Positions 38,583-47,242 of a stretch of 64,000 bases of DNA are shown one piece after another. Under the pieces are notes generated by a model. It saw nothing but the letters and a program-made list of their open reading frames with translations. It was not told where the DNA came from and searched no databases. The stretch is from positions 56,258-120,257 of the forward strand of contig NZ_PVTO01000005.1 of NCBI RefSeq assembly GCF_003003275.1, given 5' to 3'. Position 1 is the first letter of the stretch; every line of letters begins with the position of its first letter. Both the position numbers and the translations under genes were made by a program. This DNA is from Alkalibacterium olivapovliticus. GTDB taxonomy: Bacteria; Bacillota; Bacilli; Lactobacillales; Carnobacteriaceae_A.

Positions 38583-40289
38583 TTAATTTGCGTTAGTGGA
38601 TTTAAGGGCTCTTACAGCATCATCACTCGGCGTAACGAAGTAAGTGGTTTGTCCCTCATAAATAACGTATCCAGGTTTCGCACCATTGGGCTTTTTAATC
38701 TGTTTGACCTGCACGACATCGACCGGGACCGATGAAGACAGACGGTACTTGCTGTAATACGCTGCCAGAAGACAGGCCTCTTCGATCGTCTGTTGAGAAG
38801 GCTCGTCGTCTTCAATGATGACATGTGATCCCGGAATATCTTTTGCATGCGCCCAATAATGGGATTTCCTAGCTTTTTTCAAGGTCAGCTCGTCATTTTG
38901 AGTGTTGTTTTTGCCAACAAGAATACTGGTCCCGTCGCTTGATGTGAACGCTTCGGGTTTGGATTTTGTCTGCTTTTTCTTTTTCGTTGCTTTTTTCTTT
39001 TTCAGGTAATGCCCGTCACGCAGCTCTTGTCTGATGTCTTCAATATCCGTCAGCGACGCTATTGAAATTTGAGTCAGAAGCGTATCAAAATAATCAGTTT
39101 CTGCCTGAGTAGACCTGATCTGTTTTGTCAGGTGCTTCTTGGCACTTTTCAGCTTCTGATACCGAGAGAAATAACGCTGAGCATTTTCTGCTGGTGTTTT
39201 TTGCGGGTTCAATTCAATCGTTAAAGGTGCATCTTCTTCATAAAAGTTAGGCAATTCTATTTTTTCATCGCCTTTGTTAACCTCGTGAAGGTAAGCGGTC
39301 AACACTTCTCCTTTAATGCGTATTGAATCAGCTTTTTCTGTATCTTTCAGTTCCTTGTTCAGTTTGATCAGTTTTTTCTCATTCTTCTGATGATAATTCT
39401 TAACCAGCTGCGTTAAATCATTAGCCTGCTGGTGAACACGGTCACGTTCGGCCTTATCCTGGAAATAACGGTCCATGAGTTCACTTAATGTCTCAAAGGT
39501 GAATTTCTCGCCTTTAATATGAGTAAAATCAAATGGCGTGAAAAATTCTTTATGCCCATCTCGAGTGAGGGTAGGATTGATTTTATCCAGATCGTAAGAC
39601 AACACGAACTGCTGAAACAGGGCTTTATATGATTCAGCTGAATCCTGCTCAAAGCGGTAGACCAGTTCAGTAGCGGATTCTTTACCGAAGCCTTGGAAAG
39701 TGGTTTGAATCCACTTAACTTTTTCTGAGGTAGACAGTTCTTTGATTGGGAAATCACCATCATAAGTGAAAGGATTGTCTCTTTCCTGATCTGGTGCTTC
39801 AACGTACTGGGCACCAGGCAGGAGTGTTCGGTACGTATTCTGACTGGAAGGCACGTGACGTATGGCATCGATCAGTTTATTAGTCGACGTGTTGATCAGG
39901 AGAATATTGCTGTGCCGACCCATGATTTCCACAACGAGTGATAGAATTTCAGTATCTCCTAACTCGTTTCGGCTTTTAAAGGTGAAGACAAGCTGGCGGT
40001 CGTTTTCTTTCTGCTCAATCGATTCAATGATAGCCCCCTCCAGGTATTTCCTTAAAATCATACAGAAATGGGGAGGAGTAGCCGGATTATCAAATGGAAT
40101 AGTCGTCAGTTGTGCCCGGGCATACTGCGGATGTGCAGATAATAGAAGAGACACGTTTTTTCTGTTTGCTCTTATCTTAATAATAATTTCATTTTCAAAG
40201 GGCTGCTGAATCTTGGATAAGCGCCCACCTTCACACTGGTCTTTTAATTCTTGTGTAAGGGAATGTACAAATAGTCCATCAAAAGACAT
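38583..40289 (-). CDS. rqcH: RqcH / NFACT-domain ribosome quality control protein (Rqc2 homologue)
   Basis: 568 residues. ATG at 40289 with AAAGGAG upstream; the longer frame to 40361 runs through that site and is rejected. NFACT-N domain: SFDGLFVHSLTQEL, GGRLSKIQQPFENEI, FCMILRKYLEGA, EIMGRHSN. A central coiled coil (about residues 270-420) and a basic KKKKATKKKKQ stretch lead to NFACT-R (about 455-560: SSDGTSILVGKN ... NDELT ... DIPGSHVII). RqcH binds stalled 50S subunits and recruits tRNA-Ala for alanine tailing. Older annotations call it fibronectin-binding protein FbpA. Its 3' end abuts the IS-split terminator. Confidence 0.94.
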   Translation of the reverse strand: MSFDGLFVHSLTQELKDQCEGGRLSKIQQPFENEIIIKIRANRKNVSLLLSAHPQYARAQLTTIPFDNPATPPHFCMILRKYLEGAIIESIEQKENDRQLVFTFKSRNELGDTEILSLVVEIMGRHSNILLINTSTNKLIDAIRHVPSSQNTYRTLLPGAQYVEAPDQERDNPFTYDGDFPIKELSTSEKVKWIQTTFQGFGKESATELVYRFEQDSAESYKALFQQFVLSYDLDKINPTLTRDGHKEFFTPFDFTHIKGEKFTFETLSELMDRYFQDKAERDRVHQQANDLTQLVKNYHQKNEKKLIKLNKELKDTEKADSIRIKGEVLTAYLHEVNKGDEKIELPNFYEEDAPLTIELNPQKTPAENAQRYFSRYQKLKSAKKHLTKQIRSTQAETDYFDTLLTQISIASLTDIEDIRQELRDGHYLKKKKATKKKKQTKSKPEAFTSSDGTSILVGKNNTQNDELTLKKARKSHYWAHAKDIPGSHVIIEDDEPSQQTIEEACLLAAYYSKYRLSSSVPVDVVQVKQIKKPNGAKPGYVIYEGQTTYFVTPSDDAVRALKSTNAN

Positions 40290-40323
40290 CTTAAAACTCC
40301 TTTCGTCTAGCAAAGTCTTGTCC

Positions 40324-40353
40324 ATTATAGCACTCATATGCCCTTTACAACAA
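40324..40353 (-). promoter_or_regulatory. rqcH promoter
   Basis: Minus strand: TTGTTG, 18-base spacer, TGCTATAAT (extended, perfect -10). Confidence 0.75.
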
Positions 40354-40367
40354 ATCATCAAAAAAGA

Positions 40368-40396
40368 TTGCTCATTTGAGAAAGTCGTGCTATAGT
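40368..40396 (+). promoter_or_regulatory. Promoter for the marR gene
   Basis: TTGCTC (40368-40373), 17-base spacer, TGCTATAGT (extended -10 ending 40396). It stands back to back with the rqcH promoter, and the region just downstream (to about 40420) is where autoregulation by the MarR protein might act. No clean palindrome. Confidence 0.6.
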
Positions 40397-40447
40397 TGAC
40401 GTATGCAAATAATTAGACTTTTTCCATAAACAGAGAGGGGTATTACA

Positions 40448-40879
40448 GTGGATTCACCTGAAAAAACAGACGTTTTACTCGAGAAAGTAACTGATTTAAA
40501 TCAATTATACAAACAAGTGGCAGAATTGGTTCTGCACGAACATGGTCTTTCAAGCTCCGCCATCAATCTGATCAAATTAATGGGTGACAGCGAATATACG
40601 TTAAAACAGATAACTGAACTGAGTCGACTGGACAAATCAACCGTCAGTCGCCAAATGAATGCCCTGGTGAAGAAAGACTTTGTTACCAAAACAACCGGGC
40701 AAGACAAACGCTTTGCTTATTTCACGATCACTGAAAAAGAACAGACGGTATTTTCTGAGTATCATTCCCATCTTGAAAAGAAATTCGAATCGATTTTAAC
40801 TGGATGGACCCAGGAAGAAGTCCATATGCTGACTGTCCTGATCGGCCGTTTGAACCGAAGCATGACTAACCGCATATAA
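40448..40879 (+). CDS. MarR-family transcriptional regulator
   Basis: 143 residues from a GTG start with GAGAGGGG upstream. The winged helix region is YTLKQITELSRLDKSTVSRQMNALVKKDFVTKTTG-like: recognition helix STVSRQMNAL at about residues 63-72, wing TGQDKRFAYFTIT. It would bind DNA as a dimer. The gene for an ECF S component follows 29 bases later, probably its target. Ligand unknown. Confidence 0.9.
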   Translation: MDSPEKTDVLLEKVTDLNQLYKQVAELVLHEHGLSSSAINLIKLMGDSEYTLKQITELSRLDKSTVSRQMNALVKKDFVTKTTGQDKRFAYFTITEKEQTVFSEYHSHLEKKFESILTGWTQEEVHMLTVLIGRLNRSMTNRI

Positions 40880-40908
40880 ATAGAAGAAGAATGGAAGAGG
40901 AGAACACT

Positions 40909-41511
40909 ATGCTGACTAACAAGAAAATGTCAAAACCTCACCGCATTGCTTTGCTGGGAATTTTGACTGCCATCATACTGATTCAAAACTTTGTACCGTT
41001 TTTAGGCAATATTCCGATACCCCCACTTAATCCGACGATCATACATATTACGGTTATCGTTGCCACGCTGACAATGAGCACCAGCGACGGAATCATTATC
41101 GGAACAATATGGGGCCTTACCAGAATGATCAGGGCTTACACAATGCCTGCCACACCACTTGATCTTCTGCTTTGGACTAATCCGATGATCGCTTTACTGC
41201 CGCGTATGCTCATAGGACTCTTTACCGGATTGTCTTACAAGCTGTCTCACAAACTGTTTCCTAAAAAAGATAAGCTTGCGCTCGCTAGTGCATCTGTAGT
41301 CGGATCATTTACCAACACAATTTTTGTACTTTTATTTATCTATATATTCTTTGGCGAACCTTACGCTCAGGCGATTGATGTAGACATCAGTAATCTGGCA
41401 GGGGCATTAGCCATTATAGTCGGCACGAATGGTGTGGCTGAAGCAGTTGCCGCAGCTATTATTGCACCTCTTGTGACGATCCCACTTAGAAAGATCACCT
41501 ATAAAAAGTAA
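40909..41511 (+). CDS. ECF transporter S component, vitamin substrate uncertain
   Basis: 200 residues. The ATG at 40909 has GAGGAG upstream; the earlier ATG at 40891 precedes that site. Five to six membrane segments. The N-terminal pattern IALLGILTAIILIQNFVPF and TIIHITVIV is typical of ECF S components of the PanT (pantothenate)/DUF3816 group. A charged loop (KLFPKKDK) lies mid-protein. Needs the EcfAA'T energy module encoded elsewhere. Pantothenate is a guess. Confidence 0.82.
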   Translation: MLTNKKMSKPHRIALLGILTAIILIQNFVPFLGNIPIPPLNPTIIHITVIVATLTMSTSDGIIIGTIWGLTRMIRAYTMPATPLDLLLWTNPMIALLPRMLIGLFTGLSYKLSHKLFPKKDKLALASASVVGSFTNTIFVLLFIYIFFGEPYAQAIDVDISNLAGALAIIVGTNGVAEAVAAAIIAPLVTIPLRKITYKK

Positions 41512-41520
41512 CAAACACTG

Positions 41521-41592
41521 TCCTGATCCTCAGGGCTGACTGACCAGTAGACCCTTTCTGCTGAAACGTCTGCCGATGATCAGGATTTTTTT
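41521..41592 (+). terminator. Terminator after the ECF S component gene
   Basis: TCCTGATC (41521-41528) pairs with GATCAGGA (41578-41585), followed by seven T; long branched loop. Confidence 0.8.
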
Positions 41593-41676
41593 GGGATAAC
41601 GGGTGTTATCGTTTTCATTTTAACTTATCTGGTGGTACTGTATATGTGTTAAATATGTTGAAAGGGGAATATATCA

Positions 41677-42816
41677 ATGAGAGCAGTAACATTTCAAGGC
41701 AAAGAAAAAATTGCCGTGACAACCGTTCCTGATCCTAAGATACAGGATCCAACAGACGTTATTATAAAAGTCACTTCAACTGCGATCTGCGGTTCCGACT
41801 TGCACTTGTACCACCACGGAAATCTTGTGCTGGATGACGATTACGTTATTGGCCATGAACCGATGGGGATAGTGGAAGAAGTGGGACCAGACGTGAAGTC
41901 GTTAAAAGTAGGAGACAGAATAGTCGTTCCCTTCAATGTCAGCTGTGGCGAATGTTTTTTCTGCAATCATGACATGGAAAGTCAATGCGATAATTCCAAT
42001 AAAAACCCAGAAACAGACTATGGCGGCTTATTTGGTTTCGGAAAACTAAATGGCGACTACCCGGGCGGGCAAGCTGAATTTATGCGCATTCCGTTCGCCG
42101 ATCAGAATTCGTTTAAAATTCCTGACCAGTCTGTGCCGGACGAGAAAGTGTTATTCCTGTCAGACATCGTTCCAACGGCATTCTGGAGTGTCGAGCATGC
42201 CGGTGTTAAAAAAGGAGATACTGTCATCGTGCTCGGTTGCGGACCTGTCGGCCTACTGACTCAGAAGTTTGCAAAACTTAAAGGCGCCAAACGCGTTATC
42301 GCAGTAGACTGTGTTCCTAACCGATTAGAGTATGCAGCGAAGAAGATCGGAGTGGAAACACTGAATTTTGAAGAAGTCGATCTACCTAGTTTCGCTTTAA
42401 AAGACATGACACATGGCGGCGCAGATGTGGTAATTGACTGTGTTGGAATGGATGGGAAAGAGCGGAAGATTGAAAAAATCACTAATCTGATTTCACTTCA
42501 GCGCGGAACGACCAGTCCAATCGAAATGGCCAGTATAGCAGTGAAAAAATTCGGGACGATTATGATTACAGGAGTCTATCTGACGCCTGCTTCAAACTTC
42601 CCAATCAACAATATTTTTGCCCGTAACATTACAGTCAAATCAGGACAAACGCCGGTTCCTCATCTCATGCCTAAGCTTTATGACATGATCATGAAAGGCG
42701 ATATTGACCCAAGTGACATCATCACGCATGTTATGCCAATGGAACAGGCGTCAACAGCCTTTGAACTTTTCGATAAAAAAGAAGATAACAATATCAAATT
42801 TGTTTTAAAACCCTAA
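41677..42816 (+). CDS. Zinc-dependent alcohol dehydrogenase (formaldehyde-dehydrogenase-like)
   Basis: 379 residues from ATG with AAAGGGG upstream. Medium-chain dehydrogenase: catalytic zinc ligands in AICGSDLHLYHHG and GHEPMG; structural zinc cysteines in CGECFFCNHDMESQC (about residues 90-104); NAD-binding VIVLGCGPVGLLTQ (about 184-197). The insertion after the zinc lobe (NPETDYGGLFGFG) places it with glutathione-independent formaldehyde dehydrogenase-like enzymes such as FdhA. Substrate not determinable. Single gene between terminators. Confidence 0.9.
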   Translation: MRAVTFQGKEKIAVTTVPDPKIQDPTDVIIKVTSTAICGSDLHLYHHGNLVLDDDYVIGHEPMGIVEEVGPDVKSLKVGDRIVVPFNVSCGECFFCNHDMESQCDNSNKNPETDYGGLFGFGKLNGDYPGGQAEFMRIPFADQNSFKIPDQSVPDEKVLFLSDIVPTAFWSVEHAGVKKGDTVIVLGCGPVGLLTQKFAKLKGAKRVIAVDCVPNRLEYAAKKIGVETLNFEEVDLPSFALKDMTHGGADVVIDCVGMDGKERKIEKITNLISLQRGTTSPIEMASIAVKKFGTIMITGVYLTPASNFPINNIFARNITVKSGQTPVPHLMPKLYDMIMKGDIDPSDIITHVMPMEQASTAFELFDKKEDNNIKFVLKP

Positions 42817-42827
42817 TCGTTAAAATC

Positions 42828-42871
42828 AACCTGTCTCTTTCACTTTAGTGGTGGATAGAGACAGGTTTTTT
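42828..42871 (+). terminator. Terminator of the alcohol dehydrogenase gene
   Basis: Perfect 11-bp stem AACCTGTCTCT / AGAGACAGGTT (42828-42838, 42857-42867) then T6. Confidence 0.93.
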
Positions 42872-43390
42872 GTATGTAGTCCTTACTTAGGTTAACTCAA
42901 AGACAGATTGAGAGCCACATTGTCCTAATCTTTCTTCTAAGGTAAACTCGCTAAATTATTTTAGTCGAGTCTTCCTTATAACAGGTAATTCGGTTTAGCC
43001 GATTTGCATTCTATCACCAGTTAACCGAAGTGGAAGACTTTTCAGCAAACCTAATTCTATTAAGAAAATGAGCTTGCTGAAAGGCTCGACTTTTCAGCAA
43101 ACTGACAGATGTCTTCAAGTGGAGTATGCCTATGACTAGGCATATTCAGTTAACTCCAGAAAAATTTACCGTTGAGCGAACCAAACATCACTTAATTTCA
43201 ATCAACTCCAGTGCGATAGCCGATGGAGTTTACCGAATGCTATTCTTTCCATTAGGCGAAGCTGTTTAAGTGGTGATATATCACCACTTATCCAATAATT
43301 AAGCTTATCTTAACTTCTAGTTAACCTAAAAAAGTCCAACTGAAACTCTATTGTGACTTTTGTAGCTGATTTGTCACCTTAAAAGACCTC
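42872..43390. repeat. Hairpin-rich non-coding stretch, family B
   Basis: About 520 bases with no credible gene. A 14-base direct repeat ACTTTTCAGCAAAC (43037-43050 and 43089-43102) flanks its inverse core TTGCTGAAA (43074-43082), so either copy can pair with it. Other hairpins: TATGCCT/AGGCATA (about 43125-43144), AACTCCA/TGGAGTT (about 43204-43230), CGGTTTAGCCG, and a 22-bp perfect palindrome at 43268-43289. Words like GTTAACTCC recur. Does not share the family A words. Purpose unknown. Confidence 0.6.
43268..43289. repeat. 22-bp perfect palindrome
   Basis: Half-site AAGTGGTGATA followed directly by its reverse complement, about 130 bases upstream of the yrrS-like promoter. Could be an operator or a cruciform; no adjacent regulator suggests which. 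Confidence 0.6.
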
Positions 43391-43414
43391 AGACTGTGCT
43401 ACAATTTTTAACAA

Positions 43415-43423
43415 TGGTATAAT
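43415..43423 (+). promoter_or_regulatory. Extended -10 promoter of the yrrS-like gene
   Basis: TGGTATAAT with a perfect -10 at 43418-43423; the -35 is weak. Confidence 0.65.
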
Positions 43424-43460
43424 TTACCTAGTACATCTAATGAGTGGAGGACTTTTTTTT

Positions 43461-44192
43461 ATGAAACAAACACGAGCTAATCGAAAAAAGGCAAAAAGAG
43501 CAGCAAATACACCTGATTCGACTGAACCGAACGGACCTGAAAAGTCGGGCAAAAGTAATCCGGAAAAGATTTATTATTCCATCATTGCTATCTTGCTTGT
43601 CGTTCTTGTAGGTATCATGGTCTTCATTTTCATGAACCGGGATACTGGGGTTGACCTCAATGCCGATAATGAATCACCTGGATCAGATATTGTAACTGAT
43701 TTAGATGAGGAAGAAGAAGAGGAATCTGAGTCTGATGAAGACGTGGACGCTGATGTTGATGAAGAGACTGACTCAGCTGATACTGAAGAAGAAACTGACA
43801 CAGACACCGAAGAAGAACCTGCTGATGATGAAGAGGCGGGAGAAGATCAGCCGGATGAAGAGACTGATACTGAAGACGATCAAGAAGAGACTGAAGAGTC
43901 TGACGTTGAAGTTACGGAAAATGCCCCTTTAGATGAAAGTTACACAGTCAATTATAACGAAGGTTCCGGTGACCGAGTTGCTATCGCCAATGCTGTTTCA
44001 TCTGTTACGGGATTGAATCAGAGCGACATGATTACTTGGAGAGTTGGAAATGATGGACCTGGACGCGTATTCGCAGTCACATCTGACAGCGGACGATCCA
44101 ATGTCTACCGAGTCCTTCTTCAATACGGAGATGGTCAATGGCATGTCACTAGTGTCGAAGAACTGGCCGACGTTCCAGCAGAATTCAGATAA
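43461..44192 (+). CDS. YrrS-like DUF1510 membrane protein with acidic linker
   Basis: 243 residues. ATG at 43461, GGAGG 10 bases upstream. The basic N-terminal cytoplasmic part (KQTRANRKKAKRA) precedes one membrane segment (about residues 38-58). An extremely acidic, T-rich linker spans about 70-160. The C-terminal domain (about 160-243: ITWRVGNDGPGRVFAV ... GDGQWHVTSVEEL) fits DUF1510. B. subtilis YrrS is associated with cell division and wall genes; that role is knowledge of the family, not shown here. The linker fits a salt-adapted extracellular protein. Confidence 0.8.
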   Translation: MKQTRANRKKAKRAANTPDSTEPNGPEKSGKSNPEKIYYSIIAILLVVLVGIMVFIFMNRDTGVDLNADNESPGSDIVTDLDEEEEEESESDEDVDADVDEETDSADTEEETDTDTEEEPADDEEAGEDQPDEETDTEDDQEETEESDVEVTENAPLDESYTVNYNEGSGDRVAIANAVSSVTGLNQSDMITWRVGNDGPGRVFAVTSDSGRSNVYRVLLQYGDGQWHVTSVEELADVPAEFR

Positions 44193-44208
44193 CTAAACAG
44201 CAAAAGTT

Positions 44209-44256
44209 GACCGGAGAACACGCTGAAAATAGTCAGTGGTACTCTGGTTTTTTGTG
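44209..44256 (+). terminator. Probable terminator after the yrrS-like gene
   Basis: ACCGGAG near 44210 pairs with CTCTGGT near 44242-44248 with wobble and mismatch, and T6 follows. Confidence 0.6.
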
Positions 44257-44325
44257 TCGTTTAACTTGACTATACGCAACTACTCTCAGTATGGTTAAGC
44301 TACATAAGAATAAGGAGTGAGCGAG

Positions 44326-44883
44326 TTGATAACTATAGGAATCGTGTCGTTCGGCTTTGAAAATAAAAGAGAATGTAAAAAATTAGCTCAACGAATTAAG
44401 ACCGTTACACGTCAACTTCAATCCTATACTCATCCAGTCATTTTTAACAGAATTGAAGCAGCTGACTTTAATTTAAATAAAAACGATGAAAAAGAGGATT
44501 GGATTAAAGCGATATCTAAACATGACGGATTTGTCTTTCTTATTCCTAAACACTCTGAGGGCATAATTGATGACCTATCTTATGCATTAGGTATGTGTTC
44601 CAGTGAGTTGGCCAACAAACCACTGCTTGTCATTTATTATGGGGTTGAAGATAAATATGGTCAGCAGGTAGACATCATTGAAATGGCACGCTCGTTTGAA
44701 ATGCCGGTCCTTTACAACAGTGTGATCCTTCCTTACCTGGATCATAAGAGAGCTACTGCCTTTGAGCTGTTTCAGCAGACAGAGGATAAAACGGCTAGTG
44801 AAATCGAAAAGCTACTGTATTGGACAATGGGTATGAAATACACCCGAACTATGCTCAGACAGGAGGATAATGGCGCATCTTAA
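44326..44883 (+). CDS. NAD(P)H-dependent FMN reductase-like protein
   Basis: 185 residues. TTG at 44326 with AAGGAG 8 bases upstream; the GTG at 44317 overlaps that site. Flavodoxin-like alpha/beta layout: ITIGIVSFGF at the start, HDGFVFLIPKHSEGIIDDLSYAL (here split as FVFLIPKHSEG and DDLSYAL) at the usual PEYN position, and NKPLLVIYYG. The canonical phosphate and flavin loop residues are altered (KHSEG instead of PEYNG), so flavin binding is uncertain. Followed 54 bases later by a GTPase gene. Confidence 0.6.
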   Translation: MITIGIVSFGFENKRECKKLAQRIKTVTRQLQSYTHPVIFNRIEAADFNLNKNDEKEDWIKAISKHDGFVFLIPKHSEGIIDDLSYALGMCSSELANKPLLVIYYGVEDKYGQQVDIIEMARSFEMPVLYNSVILPYLDHKRATAFELFQQTEDKTASEIEKLLYWTMGMKYTRTMLRQEDNGAS

Positions 44884-44937
44884 TCGTCTTAATCCCTTGA
44901 ACATGTTAAAATAATAGAAACAACAAGGAGGTTCCCT

Positions 44938-46218
44938 ATGAAATTTACAGATAATAAATACAATATGATTCAGGAAATTCTAGAAAAAACTGAAGCTGAA
45001 ATCGAAAAAATGAAGCCAGTGAATATACTGATAGCCGGTAAGACAGGGGTAGGGAAGAGCACACTGATTAATAATGTTTTCCGTGAAAAGCTGGCCGATA
45101 CGGGTATTGGAAAACCCGTAACCACACATTTGCGTCAAATTTCTAAAGAAGGCATTCCGATTGTTCTCTACGACACCAGAGGACTGGAACTGGATCCATC
45201 TGTTCAGAAAAAAGTGAAAGATGAAATCTTTGACCTGGTCAAACAGAATAAAAACACCAAAGAAGCACTTCATGCGGTTTATTACTGTATTCAAGCCAAC
45301 TCATCAAGAATCGAAGAAACAGAAATCGACCTCATTAAAAAGATATCATCAGTACTGCCCGTTATACTGGTTCTGACCCAGTCAATCGGAAAATCAGCTG
45401 AAGATTTCAACCGCTATCTGGACAATTTGAATTTACCAGTTGCTGCCGTTCAGAATATAATGGCTGAACCTTATGAAATAACTGATGATTATGTCATTCC
45501 ACCATTTGGTCTGAAGGAACTGATTGACAAAACGCTCCAGCTTATTCCAAAAGAGGCACATGATGCTTTTATGAACGCCCAACACGCAGACATTGAACGC
45601 AAAGCTAAGGCTGCCAGACGTTGGGCTTCCAGATATGTCGCTACAACGTTCGGGGTAGGTTTTGCCCCTATACCGTTTTCCGATGCGTCTGTTCTGATCC
45701 CCATGCAGGTGACTCTGCTTGCACATATTACAGCGATATTTGGGATATCAATGGATAAAGCAACGATAGTCAGCCTGCTAGCTGCTGTTGGCGGTACAGG
45801 ATCAGCAACCATGATCGGAAAGACACTTGTCGCCAATGCCTTCAAATTTATCCCCGGGGCGGGAACGATCATAGGTGGCATTATCAGCGGAACCACTGCT
45901 TCAATTGTAACCAGCGCATTAGGTTTGAGTTATATCGAAGTTTTGAGCATTATTGCGACTAAAGAAAAAGAAGGCGAAAGCATCGATCTTGGTCTAATAG
46001 AGCGTCTGGTGAGAAACCAGTTTAAAAAGAACATCACTTTAAATCGCAAGGAACTAAAATCAAAAGATCTGGAATTTGGATCGGATGAAGCATTAAAGGA
46101 TGCTTATAACACGTATGAATCCATGGAAGAAGAGAGCCACTCCGTTTCAGTGCCAAAAAAAATTAAGAGGGCGCTCTCTAAATTCGCAGAGAACCATAAA
46201 CCCTTCAATAAAAAATAA
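44938..46218 (+). CDS. Era-like GTPase with C-terminal DUF697 membrane domain
   Basis: 426 residues from ATG with AAGGAGG upstream. G domain: G1 AGKTGVGKST (about residues 33-42), switch TTH, G3 YDTRGLE. The G4 position reads LVLTQS rather than NKxD, so guanine specificity may be altered. The C-terminal DUF697 region (about 225-360) is glycine-rich and hydrophobic (VGGTGSATMIG, IPGAGTIIGGIISG), probably membrane-associated, as in YcjF-type proteins. Basic tail KKIKRALSKF. Function unknown; envelope stress roles have been suggested for relatives. Confidence 0.82.
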   Translation: MKFTDNKYNMIQEILEKTEAEIEKMKPVNILIAGKTGVGKSTLINNVFREKLADTGIGKPVTTHLRQISKEGIPIVLYDTRGLELDPSVQKKVKDEIFDLVKQNKNTKEALHAVYYCIQANSSRIEETEIDLIKKISSVLPVILVLTQSIGKSAEDFNRYLDNLNLPVAAVQNIMAEPYEITDDYVIPPFGLKELIDKTLQLIPKEAHDAFMNAQHADIERKAKAARRWASRYVATTFGVGFAPIPFSDASVLIPMQVTLLAHITAIFGISMDKATIVSLLAAVGGTGSATMIGKTLVANAFKFIPGAGTIIGGIISGTTASIVTSALGLSYIEVLSIIATKEKEGESIDLGLIERLVRNQFKKNITLNRKELKSKDLEFGSDEALKDAYNTYESMEEESHSVSVPKKIKRALSKFAENHKPFNKK

Positions 46219-46233
46219 AAAGTAATTATTATC

Positions 46234-46267
46234 CCGTTGTGAGTACTTAATCACGACGGTTTTTTTG
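46234..46267 (+). terminator. Terminator after the GTPase gene
   Basis: CCGTTGTGA / TCACGACGG (46234-46242, 46251-46259) with one G-U pair, followed by T7. Confidence 0.85.
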
Positions 46268-46591
46268 CGTGAAAAAGGCAATGTTTAGTATGTGCTAGTT
46301 ATTAGACATTAGACTGAATAATAGCTGAAGTCTTATACTAATCCATTCCTATTTGAAAAATATGAAATACTCTCAATATGTAGAGGTTTTAATTCAGTCG
46401 AAATTGCGCTTTTGTCTCATATAATTAAAAAACATATAATCATCAAAAGAGCTACAATTAAAGCTATTCAGATTTCTTTTTTATTGCGATTGTGTCTATG
46501 ATAACACGTTCCATAAAATTCCAGTCACACTTGTTACAGTTTCTTGTCGCATTTTTTTGTATAAAAGAACAATTAGTAGTAAGGTTGATTC
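46268..46591. other. AT-rich intergenic stretch without recognisable genes
   Basis: 324 bases, visibly more AT-rich than the core genome. A TATAAA at 46560-46565 may be a -10 for the next gene, but I see no good -35. No hairpin of note. Confidence 0.4.
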
Positions 46592-46607
46592 ATGAGAAAA
46601 GTGGCTA

Positions 46608-47174
46608 GTGGGGAGCATTTTTCTACATATAATTCAGAAAGTAGCCAAAAAAACGAAAAAACTATTAGCGTCCGCATTGTTGTCAGGACTATTAGTAGGA
46701 ACTACATCTACAGTATTTGCAATTAACCAAGATGAAGATGATGAAGTAAGTCAGGATACTACTATTATTACCACAATTATAACAACCCAATATGAAGTAA
46801 CAATTCCAGCCGAAATAGAAATTGATTTAATGGATCAAGATAATCGTTATGAGACCAATATTGCTCCTGTAACATTAACAAACTTAACATCAGCTGGATT
46901 GGTATCAGTGGTTCCAAACGCATCAAATATGACTCTACTGGATGGAGAATCGCCAGTTACTAATCCAAATAGTAATCAGGAAATAGAAATATATTTGAAA
47001 GACGGTTCTTTAGGGTCAGAGTTAGGAAACTTTGATCTTTCTTTAGAAGCTCCTGAACAATCCATTGGTATTGAAACTAGTGAAGAAAGCGAAGATAATT
47101 TACCGGGTTCCTACAGTGGTTCAATTACTTTTACAGTTACTTACCACCCAGAAGAACTCTCAGACGTTGAATAA
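46608..47174 (+). CDS. Secreted protein of unknown family, Ig-like beta domain
   Basis: About 180 residues. Basic KKTKKLLAS, hydrophobic ALLSGLLVGTTS and TVFA give a signal peptide cleaved near residue 38. The mature part is acidic and beta-rich (YEVTIPAEIEIDL ... APVTLTNLTSAG ... GSITFTVTYHPEE), resembling immunoglobulin-like or TasA/fimbrial surface domains. No sorting signal or lipobox. The start is unclear: GTG 46608 lacks a ribosome site, while ATG 46592 (AAGG upstream) is in another frame. Next to a membrane-anchored partner (47243). AT-rich, likely accessory. Not recognised as a known family. Confidence 0.6.
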   Translation: MGSIFLHIIQKVAKKTKKLLASALLSGLLVGTTSTVFAINQDEDDEVSQDTTIITTIITTQYEVTIPAEIEIDLMDQDNRYETNIAPVTLTNLTSAGLVSVVPNASNMTLLDGESPVTNPNSNQEIEIYLKDGSLGSELGNFDLSLEAPEQSIGIETSEESEDNLPGSYSGSITFTVTYHPEELSDVE

Positions 47175-47242
47175 CCTTAAGTCCCAATATTAAATCAATC
47201 CATTAGAGTCCCCCACACTCTAATTAATAATAAGGAGTCACT

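Noticed and set aside
42880..43340. CRISPR array
   Set aside because: Repeats are only two copies of 14 bases with an inverted copy between them, irregular spacing, and no cas genes.
43574..43932. Long alternative frames within the yrrS-like gene
   Set aside because: Produced by the repetitive GAA/GAT acidic linker; low-complexity shadows.
46592..46726. Short frame from ATG 46592 with a fair ribosome site
   Set aside because: Product of 44 residues has no features and overlaps the signal peptide coding of the real protein. Treated as evidence of a displaced start instead.
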